Positions 1 through 8,841 are shown, numbered from the stretch's first letter. The stretch: DNA of 64,000 nucleotides from UBA1563 sp041671545 (GCA_041671545.1 JBAZBI010000008.1:1-64000), one strand, 5' to 3'. Notes: a model not told the origin generated them from the sequence alone. Program-made: numbers and translations.

Positions 1-426
1 AAATGGGTTAACCCAATCCCTAATTGGGCTTTTGTTATCTCTCAATTCTCCATTATTTTTGATGACAGAATTGGGGCGTTCTTATGATTTCCTTTTTCCA
101 TTTACACATTTATTTTTACACACTCATTAAAAATGAATGCAATGACGGAAAGTGGGGAATAGAAAGAAAAAACCGGACACGAATTGCACGAATTTACACG
201 AACTAAAAAAATGATTTATGTAAATTCCACAGAACAGAGAACAGGGAGTGCGGTTCGTGGACGGGGTTTAAGGAGTGAGTAATTAAAAATTATAACAGAG
301 AGGTAACTAAAGCGCTGATTATTACACTATACTTACAACTATTATTACTCAAGTTACTCTTACTGACAAAACAACTTTATAAATTTGTCAGAGCCAAACA
401 CATTATACATACGATTCGATGGGATG
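1..426. other. Intergenic region without a supported gene
   Basis: No convincing reading frame is seen. Besides the terminator-like hairpin at the left edge it holds three CACGAA hexamers about 10 nt apart (178-202) and an 8-bp inverted repeat (CTGACAAA at 363-370 with TTTGTCAG at 384-391). The inverted repeat lies 36 nt beyond the stop of the minus-strand gene that ends at 427. It could be a 3' hairpin of that gene but has no T-tract after it. Confidence 0.6.
12..35 (+). terminator. Candidate rho-independent terminator of a gene left of the window
   Basis: A 6-bp stem (CCCAAT at 12-17 with ATTGGG at 23-28) encloses a 5-nt loop and is followed by CTTTTGTT. It would end a plus-strand transcript entering from the left. 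The stem is short, so this is a moderate call. Confidence 0.4.
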
Positions 427-1356
427 TTATATCTTTTTTTGAAAATCAATCGATGCTGAGTAAGTATTAACAAATTCTTTATTAAATATATTATGCATTT
501 TATATTTTTCTAATCTCGTAAGTCTTGATCGAGGAAACCATATCTTTGAAATGATTTTATCTTCATCATCTTTTTCTATAAAAAATATAAGATCGAAGTC
601 CCTACCAAGAAAACCGTATTTTAATTTATAGTGGTTATCACAATCTCCGATTATCATATTTATTTTTGGAAGAATTTTGCTTAATTCGATCTGAAAATAA
701 AACCTTATACTTTGGTGTAGCATGGAAAGAGCATGTAAGAATTCATTTATAATTGGCTTTATACTTATTTCCTCAGTAAGATTATTTATCTCCTCCGTCA
801 TTGTTGACCATTTGTCATAGTTTTGTAGTTCTGTTTTTAATATGATTGGATCAACAACAGTAAGTATTTTATCATCCACAACTTTAGAATTATAATTAAT
901 CAAATGAACTGGTAAACTAACGTGCTGAACATAGTTTCTTAGTTTATATAAAAAACGATAGCCAAAGTAATTATCGTAGATTCTATTACACTCTTTTTTA
1001 TAGAATGCTAAAGCTTCTCCATTGTCAACATACTTTGACGATAGATTTTTTCTTATATGATCATCATAGGTTCGAAAGGATGTAAGAATATTTGCAACCT
1101 TTTGATTAAGAATGATTGCTGGATCATGAATCTCGTCTGTAGTTAATATCATTCTTAAACGATACTTTTCAGTGATATCAACAAGAGTCTTCCAGAATTC
1201 ATAAATATTGAGTTTTACTAACTCAAAAAGTTCTTCAAGACTGAGAAATAATAAAATATCTTCTCGTATACTTTTGTATGATAAATATTCAGAATCGTTT
1301 AGTTCTCTGACAATAACAAAATCGTCTAAAGAGTAATATGCCAGATATTTTTTCAT
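427..1356 (-). CDS. Uncharacterised protein with a HEPN-type R-N-x3-H motif
   Basis: The 309-residue protein has no signal peptide or clear membrane span and I do not recognise its family. Residues 140-145 read RNYVQH, which fits the Rx4-6H signature of HEPN ribonucleases with the usual polar residue after the arginine. It sits in a helical, charged stretch, as in HEPN domains. HEPN proteins are often RNases of toxin or abortive-infection systems, but that role here is inference from one short motif. No antitoxin-like partner is adjacent. It is the leftmost of the single-strand accessory genes and is followed by a hairpin near 363-391. The ATG at 1354-1356 is the first in frame, without a strong ribosome binding site. 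Confidence 0.6.
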   Translation of the reverse strand: MKKYLAYYSLDDFVIVRELNDSEYLSYKSIREDILLFLSLEELFELVKLNIYEFWKTLVDITEKYRLRMILTTDEIHDPAIILNQKVANILTSFRTYDDHIRKNLSSKYVDNGEALAFYKKECNRIYDNYFGYRFLYKLRNYVQHVSLPVHLINYNSKVVDDKILTVVDPIILKTELQNYDKWSTMTEEINNLTEEISIKPIINEFLHALSMLHQSIRFYFQIELSKILPKINMIIGDCDNHYKLKYGFLGRDFDLIFFIEKDDEDKIISKIWFPRSRLTRLEKYKMHNIFNKEFVNTYSASIDFQKKI

Positions 1357-1492
1357 ATTATAATTGTATAATGACTTATGTTGAGTACGCCATCATAAAA
1401 ACAATGATGGAAGTATCAACGCAACTTTATTTAAAATAAATCAGTTTAGTATTACAAACACATTTTTAAGAACAATCGGCATTGAAAAGCTA

Positions 1493-1555
1493 AATCCAAA
1501 TAACTCACTACGACCGATTCGAAGAAGCGGTCGGGTAGAATTGCAGATTAGGGTT
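1493..1555 (-). repeat. attC-like 3'-end hairpin, copy 1
   Basis: Outer arms AATCCAAAT (1493-1501) and ATTAGGGTT (1547-1555) pair with one mismatch and one wobble. A strong inner stem CTAC-GACCG (1508-1516) pairs with CGGTC (1528-1532) and GTAG (1535-1538), with two unpaired G on one side. The element starts at the stop codon of the 47-codon gene. The flank out to about 1441 is similar to that of the hairpin at 2506-2566, sharing AAAGCTAAA and AATAACT. Integron attC sites have this layout, but the R-box consensus is imperfect here. Confidence 0.4.
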
Positions 1556-1697
1556 ACTTTTTAGTATTATCCTCATTACTCTTAGGTTTTGGAGGCGGTG
1601 GTGGATTTATGGGTTTTAAATTTGGTTTATTAGGAGTTGCAGTATTACCTTTAACTGCACCTCTTATCGTTCCCTCAGTTAGCGGTTTCTTTTCCAT
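1554..1697 (-). CDS. Small proline-rich protein, 47 residues
   Basis: A short frame runs from ATG at 1695-1697 to TAA at 1554-1556. The product begins MEKKPLTEGTIRGAVKG and continues into a proline-rich tail (NPPPPPKPK near residues 31-39) with a charged end. An AGGA lies about 9 nt before the ATG. It overlaps the last 23 nt of the upstream membrane-protein gene, which suggests translational coupling. There is no signal peptide or transmembrane span. I recognise no family. The ribosome binding site, overlap and low-complexity but non-random composition support a real gene. Confidence 0.55.
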   Translation of the reverse strand: MEKKPLTEGTIRGAVKGNTATPNKPNLKPINPPPPPKPKSNEDNTKK

Positions 1698-2349
1698 TGT
1701 ATATTCCTAAGTTTTCTGATGGTATAGCTTCAATAATAAATTCACCAAGTTTTTTTGTCAAATAGATTGTTGGTAATGAATATAGTTCTGCAGAATCTTC
1801 ATAACGATAAACTGTCACTTCAGAAAGAACTATTTCTTGAATGTCAGTATTTTCTGAATAAGTCATAATCCTACCTTGATAAGTAAGATTATTTGATGGG
1901 TCTCTAACATATAGCCAGTCTATTTCTTTTGCATTTAAATAATAAGAAAATAAATTTTCATCACCATATTTATTAGTAATTCTTAAATATTTTGCGACCT
2001 TGTTAAAAAGCTTAAAATTTATTAGCCAAGAAAAAAGAAATGCAATTGGCACGGATAATATAGTTGCAAATATTACCTCTGATGCAGGGACATCATAAGC
2101 TTCCGAGGTGATAACATTCCACATTTGTAAATTATTCCAAATCATATTATTTGAAAAACAAGCTGAAATAATGTTACTTGAATATAGAATGATCTGAAGA
2201 AATGAATATATAGTAATTCCAAAGACCACAGAATATAGCCCATATTTAAATGAATCCCATTTTGAGTGAACAGTAATTTTATCACTTATAACAGCAGATA
2301 CAATACCAGGAATAAGAATTACTATTAAAATAACTACTAGCTTATTCAT
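1675..2349 (-). CDS. Membrane protein, DUF6338-like
   Basis: The 224-residue protein has three likely membrane spans (about residues 3-22, 34-56 and 92-112) followed by a soluble C-terminal domain of about 105 residues. The N-terminal ILIPGIVSAVISDKI pattern and the architecture resemble DUF6338 proteins, whose function is unknown. This assignment is from memory and not certain. The small proline-rich gene overlaps its 3' end, and the two probably form one transcription unit. A hairpin at 2506-2566 separates it from the next gene upstream. Confidence 0.65.
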   Translation of the reverse strand: MNKLVVILIVILIPGIVSAVISDKITVHSKWDSFKYGLYSVVFGITIYSFLQIILYSSNIISACFSNNMIWNNLQMWNVITSEAYDVPASEVIFATILSVPIAFLFSWLINFKLFNKVAKYLRITNKYGDENLFSYYLNAKEIDWLYVRDPSNNLTYQGRIMTYSENTDIQEIVLSEVTVYRYEDSAELYSLPTIYLTKKLGEFIIEAIPSENLGIYNGKETAN

Positions 2350-2505
2350 AATTGAAAATTTCCTTATTTTGATTGAACCCTATAAGTATTGTTTTAAAGC
2401 CGAGATCCATTACTACAATATCGGTTTTGTAAGCAAATTTTTTATTAATAAAACAGTGTTGTTTTACAAATCAACTTTAAACAACAAATCAACACTGAAA
2501 GCTAA

Positions 2506-2566
2506 ACCTAATAACTTAATCAAAAGACAAAGTCGAAGACGTGGTCACTTGAATTACGTGTTAGGT
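2506..2566 (-). repeat. attC-like 3'-end hairpin, copy 2
   Basis: This 61-nt imperfect palindrome lies 11 nt after the stop of the minus-strand gene ending at 2578. On the minus strand it opens with ACCTAAC, which matches the RYYYAAC box, and closes with ATTAGGT. Inner arms TAATTCAAGTGAC and GTCTTTTGATTA pair with one bulged T and one mismatch, resembling the extrahelical bases of attC sites. Length and position fit a short attC, but the closing box lacks the expected GTT at its start. Confidence 0.45.
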
Positions 2567-2577
2567 GGTGATTAATA

Positions 2578-3240
2578 TCAACCCTTAGGTTCACTATTTT
2601 TTCCGAATTCAAACATGGTTTTTCCTTTCCATGTAAGGAAAAAAGTAATTAAAACAGTTAGAATCATAACTAAATTGTAACTGATACGAAAAAAGTTGTC
2701 ATCTTTAATAATAATAGGAACAAAGTAAAATGATGAAAACCAGTAAATTACCAAACAAATTATCATAAAAGTTATTCGAATACCTTTCGAATTCGTAACA
2801 ACTACTATTAAACCACACATAGTGATGAGCATTGATCCAAAACATGAAATTTGAGCACCTCCGAGAAATAAAATCGGAATAGCAGCTAATAATACAAATA
2901 AGATTGTCGAAATTATTAATAAAACAAGGGATTTAAATTCAGAGGGATTGTAAAGAACATTTCCTGCGATTTCGACTGGTTCTTTATTGCCACCAAAAAA
3001 ATTAAACAAAAAAATTAAAAATAAAAAACTTAGCATAATGCCCCACCAAAAATTTATTAATGGGTTAAATATGGAGGGGGCATCTTTTGTATTTATTTCA
3101 ATAATCCCATTCATCGTTAGAATTAAGAAATATGCAAAGACTACAAGACTGATTAAGGCACTTCCGATTATTATTACGTTATAACGAGGCCTATAATATT
3201 CAATGGGTTTAAGTTTTATCTCTTTACCAAATATTTTCAT
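2578..3240 (-). CDS. Polytopic membrane protein of unknown function
   Basis: The 220-residue protein has about six hydrophobic spans (near 22-44, 63-84, 105-125, 130-148, 152-172 and 183-203), with short loops and a basic C-terminus. I recognise no family. It starts one base after the stop of the CDP-alcohol phosphatidyltransferase-like gene, with a GAGG 9 nt before the ATG, so the two are almost certainly cotranscribed and may act together in the membrane. A 61-nt attC-like hairpin follows its stop codon. Confidence 0.65.
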   Translation of the reverse strand: MKIFGKEIKLKPIEYYRPRYNVIIIGSALISLVVFAYFLILTMNGIIEINTKDAPSIFNPLINFWWGIMLSFLFLIFLFNFFGGNKEPVEIAGNVLYNPSEFKSLVLLIISTILFVLLAAIPILFLGGAQISCFGSMLITMCGLIVVVTNSKGIRITFMIICLVIYWFSSFYFVPIIIKDDNFFRISYNLVMILTVLITFFLTWKGKTMFEFGKNSEPKG

Positions 3241-3241
3241 C

Positions 3242-3859
3242 TCAGAATACCTCAGTTAATTCTTTAATATCCTTTGTTTTATACTTTAGGGTAATTGAAT
3301 TGTATCTTATTTGATAATCTCGAAAAGCTAAGATACTAAATAATACCATTGAAGCGGCTACTATAGTGGCAACATCTAAATAGGAATTAATGTAAAACAA
3401 ACAGATCAAACCAATAAAAGCACTTGATAGTTTTGCAAAGAAATGAGGATATAATAGGATATTTTTTCGAAATTGTATCGAGCAATAACCACTTATTATT
3501 ATCTCACGGACAAGAATTATTAGATAAAAGATTAAGAAATTGCTATCAATAATAAGTAACGAAATACAACCTATTTGAACAATAATTCTATCGGTAATTG
3601 AATCTAGTAATCGTCTACCTATTCTCCAATATGCAAACGAGTTTAAGGCTGATTTCTTAAAAAACACACCGTCATAATGATCTAAAGCTATTGTCAATAA
3701 AATAGAAATTGTAATTACAATCTTACTTTCAAATTTAGAAGTGATAATGAGTACACTAGTTAAAATGATTAATATTAATCTCATTGATACAATTCCAAAA
3801 CTAATAAAAGCATATATAAAATTGGTTGGGTTATAAGAATAATCATTACTTTTTATCAT
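3242..3859 (-). CDS. Divergent CDP-alcohol phosphatidyltransferase-like membrane protein
   Basis: The 205-residue protein has several membrane spans and a recognisable but altered CDP-alcohol phosphatidyltransferase motif. The four metal-binding aspartates appear as D60, D63, D86 and D90, with G64 following D63. The conserved A-R pair is replaced by F-K, the second glycine is R82, and the spacing between the two halves is five residues longer than the D-x2-D-G-x2-A-R-x8-G-x3-D-x3-D consensus. It may transfer a different head group or be inactive. An AGGAG lies before the ATG. It is the first gene of a two-gene unit with the membrane protein ending at 2578. A canonical family member is at 55270-55839. 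Confidence 0.6.
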   Translation of the reverse strand: MIKSNDYSYNPTNFIYAFISFGIVSMRLILIILTSVLIITSKFESKIVITISILLTIALDHYDGVFFKKSALNSFAYWRIGRRLLDSITDRIIVQIGCISLLIIDSNFLIFYLIILVREIIISGYCSIQFRKNILLYPHFFAKLSSAFIGLICLFYINSYLDVATIVAASMVLFSILAFRDYQIRYNSITLKYKTKDIKELTEVF

Positions 3860-4281
3860 TTTTTTCTCCTATTAAATTATTGAAATGAATTAATTAGCAC
3901 CTAACTATTAATTATACTGCCTTAATTCCATACAGTACACATGGCAGCCTGGGCACTATATTCTCACTATAACATTATTATTTGTTTTATTTCTTATACT
4001 TTCAATAAAATATTCTACATCGTCAACACTCCATTACAAAATACTATCCAACGTATTTTTAAACTTAGGCAGGTGCTATTTAATTGTGTAGACCTTTTGG
4101 AAATAGCTAAAGTGATTTTATGAGTATATAAAAGGGGAGATGGCAAAACCTCGCTTGCAAATGTTTTTCTATGTAACACTAACTCAGAAATAAAAGACTC
4201 CAATTTTCTTAATTATTACTACAACCAAACGTAAAAAAGTTTAGGGAAATTACCAAACGGGGAAAAACGAGAATAAAATTA
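3860..4281. other. Intergenic region with remnant and repeat sequence, no gene
   Basis: The right half is copy A of the dispersed element. The left half holds an ACCTAAC heptamer (3898-3904), the same box that opens the 2506-2566 hairpin, and a CTGCC...GGCAG inverted repeat around 3920-3948. I could not fold it into a complete attC-like site. Short frames on both strands have no ribosome binding site or plausible product. Confidence 0.5.
4131..4266 (+). repeat. Dispersed gene-boundary element, copy A
   Basis: This copy starts at AAAGGGGAGA, passes through the core TATGTAACACTAACTCAGAA (about 4170-4189) and CCAAACGTAAAAAAG, and ends at TTACCAAACGGGG. The left end is degenerate compared with the CCCCGTTTGGTAAA arm of other copies. 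It lies directly 3' of the restriction-modification gene. Confidence 0.8.
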
Positions 4282-7200
4282 TTATATCGTTTTCTCAACA
4301 TTTTCATAATACTTATCTATTTCATTTTGCAATTCAATTGTTTTAGAAAGGGCAGTTACAATTTTACAATAGGTTTGTATTTCTTCTAAGATTAAAGTTC
4401 TTCCTTGACGATCTTTTAGCCATTTTTCACAAACTTGATAACCGCCGATTTGATACTTCCAAACATTTTCTTCTACTCCATCAAAATATTGCTCATCGTT
4501 TATCCAAACTTTTTCATCTTCATACTTGAGCTTTTCCACTTTATTAATTTTCGTAAACGGAAATTTGGAAAAAGTTTTTGCTAAATCGTCTGAATGCAGC
4601 AAGTGTAAATCCGCAAGTTGTTTGCCAAGCTTACCAAGTTGCATAAATAATTTATAATCTTTAGTAAACGGAATACGTGGATAATCTCTTTTTAAAAATT
4701 CTGCATATTTTGTACGATAAGTAGTACAGTAAAGAATCGCGTAGATGTAATAGAAAATATCCTTGGAACCGAACCCTTCAATCTTCTTCTCTCCATCCAA
4801 TGGATTTAAAAATGGTAAATCAAAATTATCCTGCAATAGTTTCCTTACTTCTTGGGAAATATTCGGCAATATTGCTTCATATTCTACATCAGGTTCAAAA
4901 ATAAGTAATTGTGTAAGAGCTGCTGTTTTTTTCTTTTGCGCTGCTTTCGGCTTACGATAAATATAGAGAGGGAAAACCAATTCGCCACCGCGACGAAATA
5001 AATTAAAATCAACGATTTGTTCTGAGATAAAAACGATGTCATAATTATCCGAACCTATTACACTGCTTTGTCTTCCAATACATAAAGCTATATTTTCTTC
5101 TAACATATGCTGCATAACATCTTCACGCGGCATACAAAGAAAGCCACGTGAATTACCGGTGTAATAAGTAAAACGGCAATCGAAGGGGCGGTATAAAACC
5201 GGAACTATTTTATTTTTATTTAATCCGCTGTCTATTAAATCTTTTTGTGCAAACTCAACTTTCCAATCTCTAGCATCTTTTCCAAGTTGATATGTCTCTC
5301 TAGCCAACTCAGTTTTAAGTCGGGAAAAATTTTGAATACGTTTCCATATTTCATCTTTATTCCAACCTATTGTTAAAGAATCTCTTGCAGTAACTATTCC
5401 GACGCTATTAACGGGAAATATTTCAGTGATCTTAAAAAAAGAGTAATAGTGATTTGCCAGTTTATTATCAGTTGGAATAAAAAGACGAAACTCGGGACGA
5501 GGAAATATCTTATTCCATTTTACGTTTTTAATATCGTGTTTTTCGAGCCAATCGTATTTAGTTTCTCTCAATCCAAAAATTTCACGATGATATATCTGTT
5601 TCTTCTTTACATCTTTATGCTTAATAAAAAATGCAATAGCAACACCTTGTTGAATATCAAAAACATTTTCATCTTTGCTTCCGTCTGGCGCTTTTTCTTT
5701 CTTCAAACTGTTTCCGTGAAGATCGAGAATATAAATTTCATCAAAGCTGTTCATCAGAGATTGGCGCATACCTCTAAAAGTCGGATTATCGAGATAACTA
5801 TGGTTAGTAATAAAACCAAGAACGCCTTCACCGGCTTCGTCAATTTTCCATTGCGAGAAGCGGATAAATTTTACATAATCATCTTGTAACCATTTAGGAT
5901 TTTTTTCACCAAGAGGTTTACCGTCAACTTGATAATACTCTTTTATCACATTAGAAATCCATTCACCGGTATTTGATGAATGCCCCGAATAAGGGGGATT
6001 GCCAAGAATAACAAGAATAGGAACTTGCTTTTTCACTTTTCCAGCTTCGTGACTTTCGGCGGAGAGTGACGACATCCCCGGAAATTTAGTTTCATCAAGT
6101 TCTTTCATTTCAAGCGTATTTGTTAAATAATATTTTATACGCTCATCGTCTTCCATCCGGTAACCGAGTTCTTCCAAAAGAAAGGACATCTTCATGTGTC
6201 CGATTGCATAAGGAGCCATCATTAGTTCAAATGCATAAAAATTTTCGATAACCCTTTCTTTTATAAATGCAGGTACAATGCCTGCTCCATAATTATTTTT
6301 TAGTTCCTCCACAGTTATTTCAATTGCTTTAGCCAGAAAACTAAGTGTTCCACCTGCGGGATCGAGAAGCGTTACATCTTTTGAAGCAAGTCCATCGGAC
6401 ATATTAAATTTATCTTTAAGTAATAGATGAAGAGAGCGGACAATAAAAGAAACAACCGGCTCAGGTGTATAATAAACTCCTCGTTTTTCTCGTGTTGCCG
6501 GATCGTAAACCGAAAGAAATGTTTCGTAAAAATGTAATACCGGGTCGCTTCCTTTTCCTTCGTGATAATATTGATCGAGAATCTTTTTTGCATCAGCAGC
6601 GGAAAGTACATCAGCAATATCATCAATAATAATTTCCATCTGCTGTGGCAGGTCATCTAAAGAGATGAATTTGAAAATGTCTCTTAATATTCCAATAGAT
6701 TTAGGAATAAATGAATAAGCAAGTTTTCTATTAAAATGTTTTTCAGCCCGAAGACGCGCTGCAAACAAGCCATAAGTAATAGTCTGGGAATAAAGGTCCG
6801 CAAATTCTTCTTCACTTATTCCGGCTATTAAAAACTCCTTAAACGCTTCATAAAAACCCTGGATTGATTTTGTACCGAGTTTTAATTCTTCACTTACAAT
6901 CTCATCTTTCAAGAATCTTGTTCTTTTTGCAAGTTCAACAGCTAAAGTTTTTGCGGTGTAAGTTTTTGGAAGTGAGAAATCTAAGAATCGTGATAGCAAT
7001 TCGAATAATTTATCTTCGTTTTCAAGCGGGGGAACAGTGGAAAGTTTCTTTATAATAAAAGGACGAGTAATTGATATTTTATCAACGGGTTCACCATTTC
7101 TATATAAACGGAATTCAGTGTAGTTGGTTAAAATAACATTCGGGAAAGTTGACAAATATCTTTTAAGTTGTTCGGAATCTTCAATTTTATCAAGATCAAC

Positions 7201-7434
7201 GCCTAAGTCTTTTGCCTCAATGTAACCGACGATCTTTTGCTTTCCATCCCAAATTCTAAAATCGGGATTACCGGCTTCTGTTTGCTTAGGGAGAATGGTC
7301 ACATCAATTTTCTTTTTCCTTTGGGCTTCAGAAAATTCCGTAATAAAATCTGCAAGATGTTTGTAATAAGATTCTTCTCTTGCATCGCCTTTTTGATAGG
7401 TCTTAAAGAGATTTGATAAGTATTTCTTAGTCAT
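4282..7434 (-). CDS. Single-chain type ISP/IIG-like restriction-modification enzyme
   Basis: The 1050-residue protein combines cleavage and N6-adenine methylation in one chain. Residues 55-75 show a PD-(D/E)xK nuclease core (NPDF at 56-59 and EAK at 73-75). A helical linker follows. The methyltransferase has motif X near RGVYYTPEPVV (318-328), the AdoMet motif DPAGGT (358-363) and the catalytic NPPY (479-482). The C-terminal third resembles target-recognition domains of LlaBIII-type type ISP enzymes. I see no helicase motifs, so it is closer to type IIG than to a translocating type I or ISP enzyme. It stands alone between two copies of the dispersed element. It probably defends against foreign DNA and methylates host sites, with an unknown recognition sequence. 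Confidence 0.85.
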   Translation of the reverse strand: MTKKYLSNLFKTYQKGDAREESYYKHLADFITEFSEAQRKKKIDVTILPKQTEAGNPDFRIWDGKQKIVGYIEAKDLGVDLDKIEDSEQLKRYLSTFPNVILTNYTEFRLYRNGEPVDKISITRPFIIKKLSTVPPLENEDKLFELLSRFLDFSLPKTYTAKTLAVELAKRTRFLKDEIVSEELKLGTKSIQGFYEAFKEFLIAGISEEEFADLYSQTITYGLFAARLRAEKHFNRKLAYSFIPKSIGILRDIFKFISLDDLPQQMEIIIDDIADVLSAADAKKILDQYYHEGKGSDPVLHFYETFLSVYDPATREKRGVYYTPEPVVSFIVRSLHLLLKDKFNMSDGLASKDVTLLDPAGGTLSFLAKAIEITVEELKNNYGAGIVPAFIKERVIENFYAFELMMAPYAIGHMKMSFLLEELGYRMEDDERIKYYLTNTLEMKELDETKFPGMSSLSAESHEAGKVKKQVPILVILGNPPYSGHSSNTGEWISNVIKEYYQVDGKPLGEKNPKWLQDDYVKFIRFSQWKIDEAGEGVLGFITNHSYLDNPTFRGMRQSLMNSFDEIYILDLHGNSLKKEKAPDGSKDENVFDIQQGVAIAFFIKHKDVKKKQIYHREIFGLRETKYDWLEKHDIKNVKWNKIFPRPEFRLFIPTDNKLANHYYSFFKITEIFPVNSVGIVTARDSLTIGWNKDEIWKRIQNFSRLKTELARETYQLGKDARDWKVEFAQKDLIDSGLNKNKIVPVLYRPFDCRFTYYTGNSRGFLCMPREDVMQHMLEENIALCIGRQSSVIGSDNYDIVFISEQIVDFNLFRRGGELVFPLYIYRKPKAAQKKKTAALTQLLIFEPDVEYEAILPNISQEVRKLLQDNFDLPFLNPLDGEKKIEGFGSKDIFYYIYAILYCTTYRTKYAEFLKRDYPRIPFTKDYKLFMQLGKLGKQLADLHLLHSDDLAKTFSKFPFTKINKVEKLKYEDEKVWINDEQYFDGVEENVWKYQIGGYQVCEKWLKDRQGRTLILEEIQTYCKIVTALSKTIELQNEIDKYYENVEKTI

Positions 7435-7471
7435 AATTTATCATTTTCAATTCAATTTATTACAGAATATA

Positions 7472-7605
7472 AAAGGGGAGAGGATACCGCTCCGTTTGGT
7501 AAAGATTTTCTATGTAACACTAACTGAGAAATAAAGACTCCGGCTTTCTTAATTATTACTACAACCAAACGTAAAGAGGTTTAGGGAAATTAACAAACGG
7601 GGAAG
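7472..7605 (+). repeat. Dispersed gene-boundary element, copy B
   Basis: This is one of the best preserved copies. It runs from AAAGGGGAG through a CTCCGTTTGGTAAAG left arm, the core TATGTAACACTAACTGAG, GACTCCGGCTTTCTTAATTA and CCAAACGTAAAGAGG, to the right arm TTAACAAACGGGGAAG. The left and right arms are near-complementary, giving terminal inverted repeats about 115 nt apart. Confidence 0.85.
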
Positions 7606-7660
7606 AAAAATATCTGCTCCGAAAAAACAACGATACACAACTGCAGTTGGTAAATTACTT

Positions 7661-8692
7661 TTAATCAGGATAAAGTTCTTTTAACAATTTTTTAAATTTA
7701 TCATCATTAATAAACTTTTGGAAAGAAGAATCATCTTTAGGGTTAGGCATATCTTCACCTTCTAAAGTATTATATTTCCGGTCAAAAGCCAATTTCAAGT
7801 ATACAATTGAACTATCTAAATCTCCCTTTTCACCATAAATGCAGCCTATATTATAATAGAACAATGGATATGACGCATCCTTTGATAAACCGTATTCGAA
7901 TATTGATCTTGCCTTATTTAAATCACCATTTACTCCATAAGCCATACCGAGATTATCAACCAATACATACCACATTTTCTTTTCTAAAAGATTATTAGCC
8001 ATTTCAATATCTAAAACCTTTTGATAATACTTAATGGCATTATCAAGATCATGATACAAATAGTAAGCGCTAGCTTTTTCCATAAAACTTAACTGTGCTT
8101 CTTTTAATGAGTCGGGAGATGAAACGATTGCTCCCTCCATTTTAGCGGGACTAAAACTAACTGATTTCAAAAAGTTGTAAAAAGTTTCTCTTTCGCTTTC
8201 ATGGAAATTAACTTTTGAGATATGGAGATCAAACCAGAGCCCATCTTTAACAAAGTGGGCATTCATATTCTGCTGGTTTATTTTTTCGCTGTAGAGTTCA
8301 GGTATATAGTACTCAACCACAGAACAGTCCCTAAGATTAGTTTTAATAACGTGTTCTACCTTCGGATATAAATATTTTAATGTTGAAAAAGTTTGATCCC
8401 TATAACTTGTTGCATCCTCGGATTTTTTTGCAGGCTCAAGGTAGAAGGAAACAATTAAATTATTTTCATTATTTGTAAACAGATAGTAACATGACGCATC
8501 ATCCGAAGTGTTTTTATCATACTTAAACTGATAATTGCCTATCGGAAAACTTATAGTCCATGGTGAATATTTGTATGAAATGTTATACTTGTTATTTTCT
8601 TTTACCAGGTATTCTCGACCGGCACAAGACTGAAGAAATATACTCAATGTCACTATTAGAAATAAAAAGCCAATAGATTTTTTCATATTCAC
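7661..8692 (-). CDS. Lipoprotein with TPR repeats
   Basis: The 343-residue product has a lipoprotein signal ending in LQSC at about residues 20-23, so it is probably anchored in a membrane facing the periplasm. Residues about 30-190 form a domain I do not recognise. Residues about 200-330 hold TPR-type helical repeats (DLDNAIKYYQKVLDIEMANN and PLFYYNIGCIYGEKGDLDSS), which usually mediate protein contacts. It stands alone between copies B and C of the dispersed element. The function is unknown. Confidence 0.7.
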   Translation of the reverse strand: MNMKKSIGFLFLIVTLSIFLQSCAGREYLVKENNKYNISYKYSPWTISFPIGNYQFKYDKNTSDDASCYYLFTNNENNLIVSFYLEPAKKSEDATSYRDQTFSTLKYLYPKVEHVIKTNLRDCSVVEYYIPELYSEKINQQNMNAHFVKDGLWFDLHISKVNFHESERETFYNFLKSVSFSPAKMEGAIVSSPDSLKEAQLSFMEKASAYYLYHDLDNAIKYYQKVLDIEMANNLLEKKMWYVLVDNLGMAYGVNGDLNKARSIFEYGLSKDASYPLFYYNIGCIYGEKGDLDSSIVYLKLAFDRKYNTLEGEDMPNPKDDSSFQKFINDDKFKKLLKELYPD

Positions 8693-8841
8693 GTCCCGCT
8701 TAAGTTTTAGTTATAAAAGATAATTTAGATTGGGAAGTTATTTTGATTGAAGGTGAGTTTAATTTACTATACACACCCTTACAAAAAAGAGATGCAACAG
8801 AATTAAAAAAGCTCAGTTCAATATTTTTAGCATCCTCAAGA

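Noticed and set aside
2369..2575. A 68-residue plus-strand frame
   Set aside because: It runs straight through the attC-like hairpin, has no ribosome binding site, and its composition follows the repeat.
3941..4203. Short frames of about 60 residues on both strands
   Set aside because: Neither has a start context or recognisable product, and one extends into copy A of the dispersed element.
5449..5889. A 146-residue plus-strand frame inside the restriction-modification gene
   Set aside because: It is antisense to a well-supported coding sequence and has an implausible composition.
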